Below, piece by piece: positions 1 to 9,650 of a stretch of 64,000 nucleotides of DNA. This DNA comes from Stentor coeruleus. Taxonomy: Eukaryota; Ciliophora; Heterotrichea; Heterotrichida; Stentoridae. The position numbers and the translations under genes are program-made. The stretch lies in contig MPUH01000001.1 of the NCBI GenBank assembly GCA_001970955.1, positions 62,001-126,000 on the forward strand. The letters are read 5' to 3'. Each line of letters starts with the position of its first letter. The stretch's first letter is position 1. The notes under the pieces were generated by a model. It was not told where the DNA came from. It ran no database searches and was given only the letters and a program-made list of their open reading frames with translations.

Positions 1-76
1 ACTTTCCATTTCTGCAACCTAAAAAAAATCATTTTTGATAAAACTTTTTAATTACTACAAACTTAGCTAATAAATA

Positions 77-3000
77 ATGTTATCTGTAGGACAGAAAATC
101 TGCTTCTCATCTGGAGACATCGAAGTGACAAAACTACTGCACAAAAAGTCCACCTCACTCGAATATCTCTGTCAAAGCGACTCTTCTAAATACTTACTCC
201 GCGTAATCCGCATGCCAACTCCTCAGCTTCAAGAATTATATTATCAAGAGTTTACAAATCAAAAACTCATCCCACCTGATCCTCATATAATAGCTTTCTA
301 TGACCATAGCATCATAAAATCCCCAAACGAAATTGGTCTTTTCAAACTAGAATACGGGGAAAATGGGACCTTAAAAGACTTTCTAAAAAACCACGAACTG
401 AATGAAGAGCAAATCTTGTATATTTTCAAAGACATCCTACTAGCTACGATTAAAATCAACGATAGTGGAATTGTCCATAGAGATATAAGCCCGGCTAATA
501 TCTGGATTGACCAAAATTATAGCTTTAAACTAAGTAGTTTTGAAAGATCATTACGAGTTGATGATAATAGACAAACTAATCTTGCTATAAACATTCGTCG
601 TATAAATCATCCAGCACTTCGCCCACCTGAATATTTAGAAGGTCCAGTACTTAACAAATTTGATATATGGGGATTAGGATGTTTACTTTATTATTTGATA
701 TATAGAGAATATCCTATAAATAATGATAAAAAAAGGTGCGAGGCTTCCTCGCACTTAGAAAATTTACTGAATTTATGCTTAGAACCTAATCCTGATGATA
801 GACCTTTACCAAGAATGTTATTGAATATGCTAGCTAATTATAAAATTCCTAGTTTTCCTTTAGAGTATAGGGAAACAAATGTTGAAGGGAAATGCATTAG
901 ATATAGTGCAGAATCAAGTATTTTTGGGGTTTTGAATAGGATGCCAATAGAGCCTGATTTGTTTTTTTTACAACAAATTACGTTTGTGTCTTGGGGACAA
1001 ATTGACCAAATACCTAATTTGTTTAAAGTGGTAATGATGGCAGAACAGGGGTTTACTTTAATTGCTGTAAAGTCTTTGATTATTGTTCATAGATTGCTAT
1101 TATCAGGACCAAAAGAAATACTTTGTAAAGAGATGTTGGAGTGTTTGGAAAAAATATCAGCATTGTGGACTAATAAAGTTCCAAACCCCGAAGACACTGA
1201 ATCCTGTGAGTATTTTTCAGGGCTTATTCGCCAACTTACAAAAATCCTTATAGATAAAGTTAAATTTCATCTAAACACCAACACACTTGGAAACTGGAAA
1301 TGTCAAATCAAATTATCTGATATCCCTGAAACCATAAACTACTTAGGAAGAGTCATAAGAATTTGCGAAGGACTTTCAATGGGCAAAGACATTCTCCCAG
1401 CTGTAAACTCATTTCTCGCTATGCAACTTATAGAAGAATGTCAAAGGCTTATAAACTGTATATCTTCTATGGGAAAAGCACTTGAAGTTAAATCATATAC
1501 TGACCGACTTTCTATATTAAATTTTGAACCAACTCCTCCAAAATTAGATGCTTACAAGTCAATGAATGTCCCAAAAATAAACTCTACAAAAGATTTGAAA
1601 AATATAGTAAGTGCGACACCTAAGAAAAATGATGAAGATTTTAATGTTAGAGAAATGTCACCGAATAATGTGAATAGAATGGGTAAAACAGCTGATGGTT
1701 TTGGGTTAAAAAATAAAGATGAAAAGAAACCTTTGTTAGATGATGGAATGTTTGCTGATTTAATGGATTTGCAGGCTGTTGGGATAAAGTCACCTAAAGT
1801 TCAAATGAGAATGGAATCTGAAAATAAAAGAACTTTTTCACCAGCATATAAACAGCAACAAAAGACAGGTGAATCAACAAGACAAAATTTCCCTCAGATT
1901 CATATCCCGAACTCTTCTAATATGCCTAATCCTCTTCAAGCTCCTCTAATAAATCAAAGCCCTATAATCCAAAATGCTCCAAATATTCCTCCTATTAATA
2001 ACAACCTTTTACCAAATCTTCAAGTTCCAAACATCAACTATCTTCCAAGCCCCAACCAAAGCAATAATCCATCTCAAAACCATCCAAGAAACCTATCACC
2101 AAATATACCAGCCAACCCTTGTATAAATATCTCATCTCCAAAAAACCAAAAACCATCCAATTCAACGAATAATTTACCAAAAGTCATCTTCCAAAACCCA
2201 CTTCCAGAAATAATCCAAGCCCCCGAAGCCATACAAAAAAAAAATCTTTCAAATCAAAACCTCAACCCATCTCATAATCTTTCAAAAGCTCATAGTCATT
2301 CTAATTCTGCAAATATTCCTTCAGAAATATTACAAAAACCTAAAGAAATACATTCTAAGCAATTTACTATAGAAAAAAGGTGGATTATTAAACATAGTGA
2401 TATTAAACTAGGAAATATTCTTGGAGCAGGAGCTAGTTGTACTGTTTATAGAGGGGAATATAAAAGAACTCCTGTTGCTGTTAAAATGATGAGAGAAAGT
2501 TATTCTGGGCAAAATATTGTCCAAGAGTTTCAAAGAGAAGTTAGTGCGATGGTTACGTTAAGACATCCTAATTTAGTACTTTTTATGGGAGCTAATGTTG
2601 AACCAAATATGATGATTATTAGCGAATTTTGTGCTGGAGAATCAATGTTTAAGTTACTACATGAGAAAAAAAATGTACAGTTGCACTGGAGACAAAAACT
2701 TAAGATGATTATTGATGTCGCTCGTGGGATGTTGTATTTGCATGAAGCAAATCCTCCTATTCTTCATAGAGATCTTAAGAGCCTAAATCTTCTTCTTTTA
2801 GATGAGGTAAATTCACCCAATGATTTTATCCTTGTCAAAATCACAGATTTCGGCATAGCTAGAATTATAGAAGAAGAAGAAGCTAGACTTACAGTTAGAA
2901 TGGGAACTTGCCATTGGATGGCTCCGGAAGTTATGAATAGCGAGCCTTACTCTTTAGCAGCTGATGTATACTCATTTGGTATTGTTGTATGGGAAATTGT

Positions 3001-3217
3001 TGCTAGAGAAACTCCGTATAGAGGTATGAACTCAATTGATATCTCTATGCGTGTACTAAGAGGAGAAAGGCCTGATATTAATGCTATTGGGCCATCAGTC
3101 CCAGTTGCTATCAAAGATTTGATTAAAAGTTGCTGGGATCAGAACCCTGCACGAAGACCAACATTTAGGCAAATTATGCAGTTCCTTGAAGGACTTCCAG
3201 GAGCAAGTGAGTTTTAA
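77..3217 (+). CDS. Tandem kinase: NAK-like pseudokinase, ANTH-like helical region, TKL-type kinase
   Basis: 1046 aa from an ATG after an AT-rich leader. Residues about 10-265 resemble the NAK family (AAK1/GAK): IVHRDISPANI (Asp136) and the DIWGLGCLLY signature are present, but the DFG position reads SFE (154-156) and the usual VAIK lysine is replaced by arginine, so this half is probably inactive. Residues about 290-470 are helical, with a stretch around 335 (LIAVKSLIIVHRLL) that recalls ANTH/AP180 domains; this is a tentative reading. A Pro/Asn/Gln-rich linker (about 520-765) follows. Residues about 775-1040 are an intact TKL-type kinase: P-loop GAGASCTVY, Lys803, HRDLKSLN (Asp899), DFG at 924-926, GTCHWMAPEV. 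A signalling kinase with a possible endocytic adaptor-like front half is inferred. Confidence 0.85.
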   Translation: MLSVGQKICFSSGDIEVTKLLHKKSTSLEYLCQSDSSKYLLRVIRMPTPQLQELYYQEFTNQKLIPPDPHIIAFYDHSIIKSPNEIGLFKLEYGENGTLKDFLKNHELNEEQILYIFKDILLATIKINDSGIVHRDISPANIWIDQNYSFKLSSFERSLRVDDNRQTNLAINIRRINHPALRPPEYLEGPVLNKFDIWGLGCLLYYLIYREYPINNDKKRCEASSHLENLLNLCLEPNPDDRPLPRMLLNMLANYKIPSFPLEYRETNVEGKCIRYSAESSIFGVLNRMPIEPDLFFLQQITFVSWGQIDQIPNLFKVVMMAEQGFTLIAVKSLIIVHRLLLSGPKEILCKEMLECLEKISALWTNKVPNPEDTESCEYFSGLIRQLTKILIDKVKFHLNTNTLGNWKCQIKLSDIPETINYLGRVIRICEGLSMGKDILPAVNSFLAMQLIEECQRLINCISSMGKALEVKSYTDRLSILNFEPTPPKLDAYKSMNVPKINSTKDLKNIVSATPKKNDEDFNVREMSPNNVNRMGKTADGFGLKNKDEKKPLLDDGMFADLMDLQAVGIKSPKVQMRMESENKRTFSPAYKQQQKTGESTRQNFPQIHIPNSSNMPNPLQAPLINQSPIIQNAPNIPPINNNLLPNLQVPNINYLPSPNQSNNPSQNHPRNLSPNIPANPCINISSPKNQKPSNSTNNLPKVIFQNPLPEIIQAPEAIQKKNLSNQNLNPSHNLSKAHSHSNSANIPSEILQKPKEIHSKQFTIEKRWIIKHSDIKLGNILGAGASCTVYRGEYKRTPVAVKMMRESYSGQNIVQEFQREVSAMVTLRHPNLVLFMGANVEPNMMIISEFCAGESMFKLLHEKKNVQLHWRQKLKMIIDVARGMLYLHEANPPILHRDLKSLNLLLLDEVNSPNDFILVKITDFGIARIIEEEEARLTVRMGTCHWMAPEVMNSEPYSLAADVYSFGIVVWEIVARETPYRGMNSIDISMRVLRGERPDINAIGPSVPVAIKDLIKSCWDQNPARRPTFRQIMQFLEGLPGASEF
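736..754. repeat. GC-rich perfect hairpin, 8-bp arms, 3-nt loop
   Basis: GTGCGAGG at 736-743 and its exact complement at 747-754 around a CTT loop. It lies in frame inside the pseudokinase half of the tandem kinase gene (residues about 221-226), in a loop between conserved helices. Two similar GC-rich hairpins lie at 44648-44665 and 46283-46301. Confidence 0.8.
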
Positions 3218-3839
3218 TATGACTTAGATAAAAACTTAGTATGAAATCCTGTAGCACTTTTAGTATAATTGAGTAAAAGTTTTTATAATATATGGATTCT
3301 TATTAGACCATATAAAAAATAAGATCAAATGAAATTGAACACTTTGAGCTAAAATCAATATAAGACTTCACTGTGTTAATAAAAAGAGAGCAAGACTTAA
3401 CCTAAAATATTAAAAGCAGAATTTCCTTATCCAAATGCGAATAAAGATAATTCATCTTAGCACCCTCAATGCTAAATCACTTAGAAAAGTAGTATTTACT
3501 TTGGAATATAAAAGTTTCTTATCAGGCAAGTTGGAATACCAAAAATAGTTCAAATTATTAATAACACGACTGAACTCTACAAGTAAAACCATTATCTTAA
3601 AAAATCCAGGCAATGATATTCGAAAGCCATCTCTCCATTATTAAAACCTTACGAAAATCAATTTCTTTTAAAAACTACAAAATCTATCCAAGTACTTCAT
3701 CAAAATTTCCACCTCTAAAATCGTCTCCCTCCTCAAATAATATTCTCTAAACCATAACACAAGCAATCCTAGCATTCTAAACCTCAATTCCTTAATACAA
3801 AACTAAAAAAACCTGTACTTCTATAACAATAACCCTAAA
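3218..3839. other. Intergenic, convergent genes
   Basis: AT-rich spacer between two gene ends. The first part is low in C and the second low in G on the + strand. I see no gene or RNA. Confidence 0.6.
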
Positions 3840-5273
3840 CTAAACTCCTGATTTTTCTAGTTTCTTCGTATATATCTCTCTAGACTTATTCTGAAATTCC
3901 TCTAAAGTCAAAGGCTGTTCTTCAATATCCCCTTCTTCAAACAAATTCTCGCTATGTAACAAATTGTCTAATAATTCCGGTAATTTCCTATCATCAATTT
4001 TTTCTTGAGCATCTTCAACCCCACTAACAATAGGAACTTTAGCCCCTTTTTCATAAGCTAAATGGGTCAATAAACTACTTAAATATTCTTCAAGTTCTCC
4101 TAAATACTGTTCAACATTTTGTTCATTGACAACAAATCCTTCATCTTTTGTGAGTTTTTTATTGAATTCTAATGTAAATTGGCATTCTTCAAACTCTTTA
4201 AGCATTTCTTCAACAGGTTCTTGTATTGAACTTATTTCTTGTTTTAAACTTTCTATAGCCGCAAGAGTTGTAGCATGTTCTTGGTTAAGTTCTTGGATTT
4301 GATTATTAAGCTCAGAAGCTACTGCGATATTTGATGATTTTTCTTGATCTAAAAGATTTCTTAGTTGCTCATAATGTTTACTTAGATATTGATAACGTTC
4401 TTCAAGAGCATCAAGTTCAGTATTAAGACTATTCACATAACTATAAAGAGTATAATGTTGTTCTTCACTTTTAATAAAAGCTGTGACAATTTCATCAATA
4501 TCTTCAATACCAGTAGCTTCTCTTATTTGATTAAAAGCATCTGATAAGATTTTTATGTTTTTATGATACTGATCTACTATAGCTTTACGTTCTTTACATG
4601 CTTGGACCCACTTTTTATATAGAGCTTCTAAAACTTTATGTGGATCTACAGCATCTTCATTACCAGTCTGACCACCTGGGCTTATTAAAGTGTTAGCTAT
4701 TTCTTTAACTGCTGCATTTTGCTTTTTACGATCATCTTCTATCACACTCTGCATCATGGAAAACTGATTCTGAAGCGCGGCTATTTCTTCTTCAGCTTTA
4801 GCTTTCAATTTTAACATCTTCATCTTATATTTCTCTTCAATTTTTGCCCCATCCACATGTTCTCTATTACATTTTTCAGCTTCTTTCGCTTTTTCTCCTA
4901 ATTCTTTTTCCATGCTTTGAAACATTTCTAGGTATGCTTTTTTTTCTCTTCTAAGCACGTTTATGGCTTCACGAAGGTCTTTATTTTTTGCTTGTATGTC
5001 GTTTAGCTTTACCATTTCTTTTTGTAGATTGTTTTCCAGGGTTTTTATTTTTAATTCAAGTTTTTTTTCTTCTTTTACTGATGGCAGTTTGGCTTGGAGC
5101 TCATCTTTTTTTTGCTTGACTTCAGTTGTCATGCTCTTTACTTGCTCATCTAAGCTTGCGTTCCTTCGCCTTTGCTGTTCAAGTTTATGAGTAAAGTTAT
5201 CAACTTCACGTTGAAGACGATCTGATTCACTTTCTAGTAACCGCGACTTTCCTAAAGATAAGTCCCTTGACAT
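3840..5273 (-). CDS. Outer dynein arm docking complex subunit, ODAD1/CCDC114-CCDC63 family
   Basis: 477 aa and almost entirely coiled coil. The segment at residues 243-290, FNQIREATGIEDIDEIV followed by AFIKSEEQHYTLYSYVN, matches the signature of the ODA1/DC2 - CCDC114 - CCDC63 family. These proteins dock outer dynein arms on axonemal doublets, which suits a heavily ciliated cell. The start is the ATG at 5273, followed directly by heptad-rich sequence. Length is somewhat shorter than animal CCDC114 (which has a C-terminal tail) and near that of CCDC63. Family assignment rests on remembered motif similarity, not on a search. Confidence 0.72.
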   Translation of the reverse strand: MSRDLSLGKSRLLESESDRLQREVDNFTHKLEQQRRRNASLDEQVKSMTTEVKQKKDELQAKLPSVKEEKKLELKIKTLENNLQKEMVKLNDIQAKNKDLREAINVLRREKKAYLEMFQSMEKELGEKAKEAEKCNREHVDGAKIEEKYKMKMLKLKAKAEEEIAALQNQFSMMQSVIEDDRKKQNAAVKEIANTLISPGGQTGNEDAVDPHKVLEALYKKWVQACKERKAIVDQYHKNIKILSDAFNQIREATGIEDIDEIVTAFIKSEEQHYTLYSYVNSLNTELDALEERYQYLSKHYEQLRNLLDQEKSSNIAVASELNNQIQELNQEHATTLAAIESLKQEISSIQEPVEEMLKEFEECQFTLEFNKKLTKDEGFVVNEQNVEQYLGELEEYLSSLLTHLAYEKGAKVPIVSGVEDAQEKIDDRKLPELLDNLLHSENLFEEGDIEEQPLTLEEFQNKSREIYTKKLEKSGV

Positions 5274-5584
5274 TTTTATAATATTTGAATTCGGATCATG
5301 AAAATTATAGGAAAATTTGAACGGCTGGGTTTTGATTAAAACAGTTTGTAGACTTATGTTTTAATTATTTTATAAGAGTGTTTTTATAAAATCTTATTTA
5401 TAGATTAATTTTTATATTGTATTATATTGGAATAAATATTTGATTAATATTTTAGCAGATGATAAAGGTAAAAGAATGAGGATATTATTATATGTAAAAT
5501 AATAAGGATTGTATAGGAATTAATGAAAAAAATGTTGTGTTAGGTTTATAAATTGTATTGGAATCGGTGGAGACATGTTGGTAT
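5274..5584. other. Intergenic
   Basis: AT-rich upstream flank of the docking-complex gene. Nothing recognised. Confidence 0.5.
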
Positions 5585-5920
5585 TAGATTTGAGAATTCT
5601 GGTAAGTGTGCCTATCTTCAGAAATTGGCAACTCTAAAAGTACTTCATCAGTATCAGACATATACAGCCTCGGGGTAATGATTTACGAATTAGTAACTGA
5701 TAATCTTTTATATTAAAATCAAGATATCAAACTGCTTTTTAAAAGTATTAAAAAAGATAAAATCAATTTTCCAAGGTATTTGTCAAATAAAACTAAAGAA
5801 TTAATACAAAAAAAAACTAGTAAAAATCCAGGAATATGGCAAATAAAAAGCTTTTTTTTTTCAGGAAAATCAATTGGGATGAGCACTTAAAAAGAATTTA
5901 CGAACTCTTAAATTAATCCA
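5585..5920 (+). pseudogene. Relic of a protein kinase C-lobe
   Basis: The + strand reads SVSDIYSLGVMIYELVTDN (about 5648-5704), then after a stop a stretch ending in FPRYLSNKTKELIQKKTSKNPG. This is the alpha-F to alpha-I region of a CDPK/CaMK-like kinase (compare SDIYSLGVMLYEL and the RxSxxELIxxLLxxxPxxRP pattern). There is no start, N-lobe or catalytic loop, and the frame carries at least one stop, so it is a decayed fragment of a host kinase gene, not an exon of a neighbour. Confidence 0.6.
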
Positions 5921-5960
5921 AAGATGATATTTTAAGAAAAAATTAAGTTTTTAAGATAAA

Positions 5961-6722
5961 TTAAGAGTTTCTGGGGAAATCTTTAGAGTTTAAGGTTGAA
6001 AGGGTGTTCCGAGAGAGTTTCTCCAGGTTTTTAAACATTCTCATTGAATTGTATGTGATTTGGTTAATTTGGTAGTCTGATGGCCCTGGCATCAATGGGC
6101 CAGAGAGTTTTTGATATTTATCTGCACGTGAAAGAGCAAATAAAGGTAGTTTTGATTTGCTTATATTGTAATCTCCAGGGCCAGGGAGTTTTTCAATTTT
6201 GCTTGGCCTTTTACTACAAGGGAATTTTATGTAAACAGTTGATGAGATGGGTTTTATTTCATATGTCCCAGGGCCAGGGATGTCATCAATTTTCTTGTGA
6301 ATTCTGCTTAGTTCGCTGCCGAATTTCCATTTTGGTCCTTCTAAAGCTCTATGAAAGCCATACTTTCCTGGTCCTGGAATATCCACAAGTTCCATGTTAA
6401 GAAAATTGTCTCTCCTTCGATCTTTACCGAATACTGCTCTTGCTGCTTTAGGGATAACATCTTGGACATTATAATCACCAGGTCCAGGGTATTTCGTCAT
6501 AGACTTTGACAGTTTAGGGGAAATTGTATAACTTTTACCTTTATTAAACGAAGTGGGGATGTTATAAGATCCTGGGGCAGGGTTTTCACTAGCTATAAAT
6601 AATGGAGAGCGTCTTGTTAAAGCAAACTTAATCCCATTATTTTGTTTTTGCGTTGGGGTATACATTCCTGGACCTGGAAATTGTTGTGAAGTTTCAATAT
6701 AAAATCTTTGTGCCCTTGGCAT
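5961..6722 (-). CDS. SHIPPO / sperm-tail PG-rich repeat (STPGR) protein
   Basis: 253 aa with seven spaced proline-glycine repeats: FPGPGMY, NPAPGSY, YPGPGDY, IPGPGKY, IPGPGTY, LPGPGDY and a diverged MPGPSDY. Such repeats define the ODF3/CIMAP group, microtubule-associated proteins of cilia and flagella. The protein is basic and has no other domain. The ATG at 6722 sits just inside a duplicated contig-end sequence (6701-6742), so the extreme N-terminus should be treated with care. A second STPGR gene lies at 26041-26667. Confidence 0.8.
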   Translation of the reverse strand: MPRAQRFYIETSQQFPGPGMYTPTQKQNNGIKFALTRRSPLFIASENPAPGSYNIPTSFNKGKSYTISPKLSKSMTKYPGPGDYNVQDVIPKAARAVFGKDRRRDNFLNMELVDIPGPGKYGFHRALEGPKWKFGSELSRIHKKIDDIPGPGTYEIKPISSTVYIKFPCSKRPSKIEKLPGPGDYNISKSKLPLFALSRADKYQKLSGPLMPGPSDYQINQITYNSMRMFKNLEKLSRNTLSTLNSKDFPRNS

Positions 6723-6785
6723 TATACAATAATTTTTGTTTTNAAAATCTTTGTGCCCTTGGCATTATACAATAATTTTTGTTTT
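6701..6785. repeat. Uncollapsed contig overlap around an N (position 6743)
   Basis: The 42-nt sequence at 6701-6742 is repeated exactly at 6744-6785 with a single N between. This is the pattern left when two contigs sharing an end are joined without merging. It duplicates the first codons of the SHIPPO gene. Confidence 0.85.
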
Positions 6786-6792
6786 TAGTTTT

Positions 6793-6954
6793 TTCTTCAC
6801 TATGAAATCTTTTTTCTGTCATTAATTTATATGAAGATGGAGTTAAAATTATATTTTTTTCAATAATACTTTTATTTTATAAAAAAAAAAACAAGGANTT
6901 CTTCACTATGAAATCTTTTTTCTGTCATTAATTTATATGAAGATGGAGTTAAAA
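6793..6954. repeat. Second contig overlap around an N (position 6898)
   Basis: The 56-nt sequence at 6793-6848 recurs exactly at 6899-6954, immediately after the N. The left copy is followed by 49 nt of AT-rich sequence before the N, so one contig end extends past the overlap. Confidence 0.8.
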
Positions 6955-6964
6955 GCCTAATACA

Positions 6965-8020
6965 TTATCTTAATCTATAAAACTGCCAACCATTAGTATT
7001 ACTCGCTTGTATATGGTATGACAATTTAATATCTAATTCTCTATGATGTATAGGGTTATACCTAACACCAATTGACCCTTGAATAATTTGCCCAGGTTCT
7101 ACATTAATAACAGGGTCTAAATAAAAAATCGTATGTTTCCAATGCGTGCTTTTATACTTAGGCGATGTAGTTAAAGTTACCGGTTTATGACAATGAGTAA
7201 ACCCAACTTCAAACCATCCAACAAATCCATGTAAACAATCTTTTCTCGTGATTTGCATTCTAAAACTTGACACAAAAGTCAATTGTTCTTTTGTAACCTT
7301 TTCAAGATCAGCTTCAAATATAGGTGCAAGGCTACTGATAATATTATTATTGTCTACAACATCAACAATAGGTTCAATAAGTACACATGATCTCATAGCT
7401 TTCATATTAATCCCATAAACATCATTCCAAAACTCAATTTTGCTATTTTTATACTTACCATCTTCTATAGCCGAAAGCCAAATCCTAGCTTTATCAGGGA
7501 AAAGCATACCTCCAGGAGCTAACCATTTGTCTCTAGCATAAAGTACTGAATCTAACATCCCTTCATATAATAAAAAGTATCCCATCCATTCAGAAATGAT
7601 TATATCAACTCTTGGTACAGGTAGTTCAAGTTCTTCAACTTTACCTTTAATTAAGGTTATTCTATCACTTAAGCCGTTTATCCTAACGATTTCTCTTGCA
7701 TAATTTATAATATCTGCACAATCGATACCATAAACATGTCTTGCACCTGCCCTAGCAGCAAAAAAACTTAAAATGCCGGTTCCACAGCCGATATCAAGGA
7801 CGACTTTATCTTTGAAAAGGTAGGAATTACGCATTATAGCGTTTTTATATGCTAAGGTTCGAGTGGAATCTTTAATCATATCTTCATGGATACCAAAGTG
7901 TGCATAGGAATCAAAGTAATAGTCTTTACCGAATGTTGAGTTTTGATCTTCGATTGAGGATATTCCTTGCCATAAGGACTCACCTAGAAACTCAGATTCT
8001 TCTGACCTTTGATACTCCAT
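6965..8020 (-). CDS. Type I protein arginine methyltransferase, PRMT1-like
   Basis: 351 aa, the usual PRMT1 size. Motif I VLDIGCGTGILSFFAA (about 74-89), the post-I acidic GIDCAD, the double-E loop SEWMGYFLLYEGML (Glu144 and Glu153) and the THW loop (about residue 310) are all present, as is the N-terminal YFDSYAHFGIHEDMIKD helix that closes over S-adenosylmethionine. It should transfer methyl groups from AdoMet to arginine as a type I (asymmetric dimethyl) enzyme, in nucleus or cytosol. The start is the ATG at 8020; the first 30 residues are poorly conserved. Confidence 0.93.
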   Translation of the reverse strand: MEYQRSEESEFLGESLWQGISSIEDQNSTFGKDYYFDSYAHFGIHEDMIKDSTRTLAYKNAIMRNSYLFKDKVVLDIGCGTGILSFFAARAGARHVYGIDCADIINYAREIVRINGLSDRITLIKGKVEELELPVPRVDIIISEWMGYFLLYEGMLDSVLYARDKWLAPGGMLFPDKARIWLSAIEDGKYKNSKIEFWNDVYGINMKAMRSCVLIEPIVDVVDNNNIISSLAPIFEADLEKVTKEQLTFVSSFRMQITRKDCLHGFVGWFEVGFTHCHKPVTLTTSPKYKSTHWKHTIFYLDPVINVEPGQIIQGSIGVRYNPIHHRELDIKLSYHIQASNTNGWQFYRLR

Positions 8021-8694
8021 TTATTTAAGGGTCGATTCTCGGCTGATTAGAAGTTTTTAGGAATAATTGTGGGAAAAACTTTTTTATGGAAGGGAAGATT
8101 TTGATGAGTTTTAGAATGGTGGGAGGAGTTTTGTAGGTTTTTGAGGAAGAAATTTTTGAGAAAAATGGGAATTGGGGTGGATGAAGGTAGGGATTGTGTT
8201 AAGGATTTAGTGTTTTTGGATGATGAGTGAATTCAAATCACCAAGAAAGAGTTAGTCTTTGGTCGATATCAAACAAAATCGCAAAGTGCAAAATTTGGTA
8301 AAAAGAAAAGAAGTAATAAAAAAATTGTTAAAGCAGATAAAAATTTAAGTATCTGGATGTTTATAAAAGGAAATATTTAAAGCTGAATGCAATTATTATC
8401 ATAGATACTATGAAGCTAAAGAAAATAAATTCTTCAATATCACAAACTTACACTCCTATTATTAAAAAAACAACAATAAATCTAATCTCATTTTCGTTAA
8501 GCCTAAGACTTATTATTCAAGAATTTATAAACCAATTCAAAAAAATACTTTAATAATAAAAAAATACAAATAGTTCTATTTTATATCTTACATAATATTA
8601 TCTAAAAGATATCATAGATCATTCATGCTGCTTATTTCTTGTATAAAAATTCATCAAAAATTAGCTAATACATAAAAGGTATAAATATTGTAAA
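8021..8694. other. Intergenic with a weak coding-like stretch
   Basis: Purine-rich (G over C) up to about 8210, as expected upstream of a minus-strand gene. Around 8238-8380 the + strand is open for about 48 codons (ITKKELVFGRYQTKSQ and basic sequence after it) without a convincing start; it may be a gene relic. Nothing else recognised. Confidence 0.4.
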
Positions 8695-9135
8695 ATGAAA
8701 GGGTCGAAAAGGTTTCAAAGTGAAAGCGCTATTTCTAATTCAGTTAATTATAGTATGATGAATCCTTCATTTCGAGTTGAAGTAACAAGAAGAAAAACTT
8801 TACGCACTACTAAAGTCCCATTGAAATTGTCAAGAGAATATTTGCCGTCTTATAATTTCATCCCTCATCTAATATCTTTAATAGAAAAAAAAAGCAGAAG
8901 CATTATTGTTAAGCCAAGACTTATAACAAATCAGATGAAAAAAAGAACATTTAAATATCAAAAATATAGCGAAGTTGCATTAAGCTCAGAGCAATGGACA
9001 AGTTCACCAAAATCAGAACCTTCAACACCTTTGTACAAGAAAAAACCATTACGTACTTATATCGAAGAAAATTCAGTAGAATTCAATAGAAAATATTTGA
9101 AACCAAAGAAATATCACATTGTAGAGTGGTCATGA
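8695..9135 (+). CDS. Hypothetical basic protein, 146 aa
   Basis: Starts MKGSKRFQSESAISNS and ends EWS. It is rich in Lys, Arg and Ser with no membrane segment, coiled coil or motif I recognise. Short basic Ser-rich proteins of this kind recur through the window (13170, 28036, 33835, 39246). The open frame is well defined at both ends and flanked by typical AT-rich spacers. No function is proposed. Confidence 0.55.
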   Translation: MKGSKRFQSESAISNSVNYSMMNPSFRVEVTRRKTLRTTKVPLKLSREYLPSYNFIPHLISLIEKKSRSIIVKPRLITNQMKKRTFKYQKYSEVALSSEQWTSSPKSEPSTPLYKKKPLRTYIEENSVEFNRKYLKPKKYHIVEWS

Positions 9136-9245
9136 TTTCTACTCTTATAATATTTTTAATTGAACTCTTGTTTTAATAAATCTACCCTTAATAAAATATA
9201 TAAATTTACCACCACCCTATTCTAAAAAATAGGTTAAACATAAAA

Positions 9246-9650
9246 TTATTCAATCGTAAACTTAACAAGTCTTTGTATATCTCTTAAAGTTACCATTCCA
9301 TCTTGGTTACTATCAATTTCCCTAAAAACACTTTCACGAATAGCTGGCTTTAAATATTTAGCATGGATATCACAAAGGTTATTAAAATCATCCAAAGTTA
9401 AATACCCTTTTTTTTGACTATCAAGAGCATTAAAAACTTCACTTCCATGATCTTCTTTTAATTGTGAAGCTATTATATTACCCAAATCTTGTAAGGAAAA
9501 CATAGAACCTCTATCTTTAAGTCTTCTCATTGCAATTTTACTAAGCTTAATTCCTGTTAAATAAATAACAGAACATTTTAGTTCATGGGATGTTAAAAAC
9601 CCTTTCGAACCTTCGTCATAGTAATCAAAAGTCTCTTTTAAAGTTTTCAT
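9246..9650 (-). CDS. EF-hand protein resembling EFCAB11
   Basis: 134 aa from the ATG at 9650. The frame is open for 28 codons further upstream but has no ATG there and reads as noncoding, so 9650 is taken as the start. Four EF-hand-like units are visible: a degenerate first (YDEGSKGFLTSHEL), a weak second, a third (LDSQKKGYLTLDDFNNL) and a good fourth (IDSNQDGMVTLRDIQ) with ligands at the expected spacing. The KGYLTLDDF and VFREIDSNQDG segments closely match animal EFCAB11. Calcium binding is likely at the last loop only. Confidence 0.75.
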   Translation of the reverse strand: MKTLKETFDYYDEGSKGFLTSHELKCSVIYLTGIKLSKIAMRRLKDRGSMFSLQDLGNIIASQLKEDHGSEVFNALDSQKKGYLTLDDFNNLCDIHAKYLKPAIRESVFREIDSNQDGMVTLRDIQRLVKFTIE

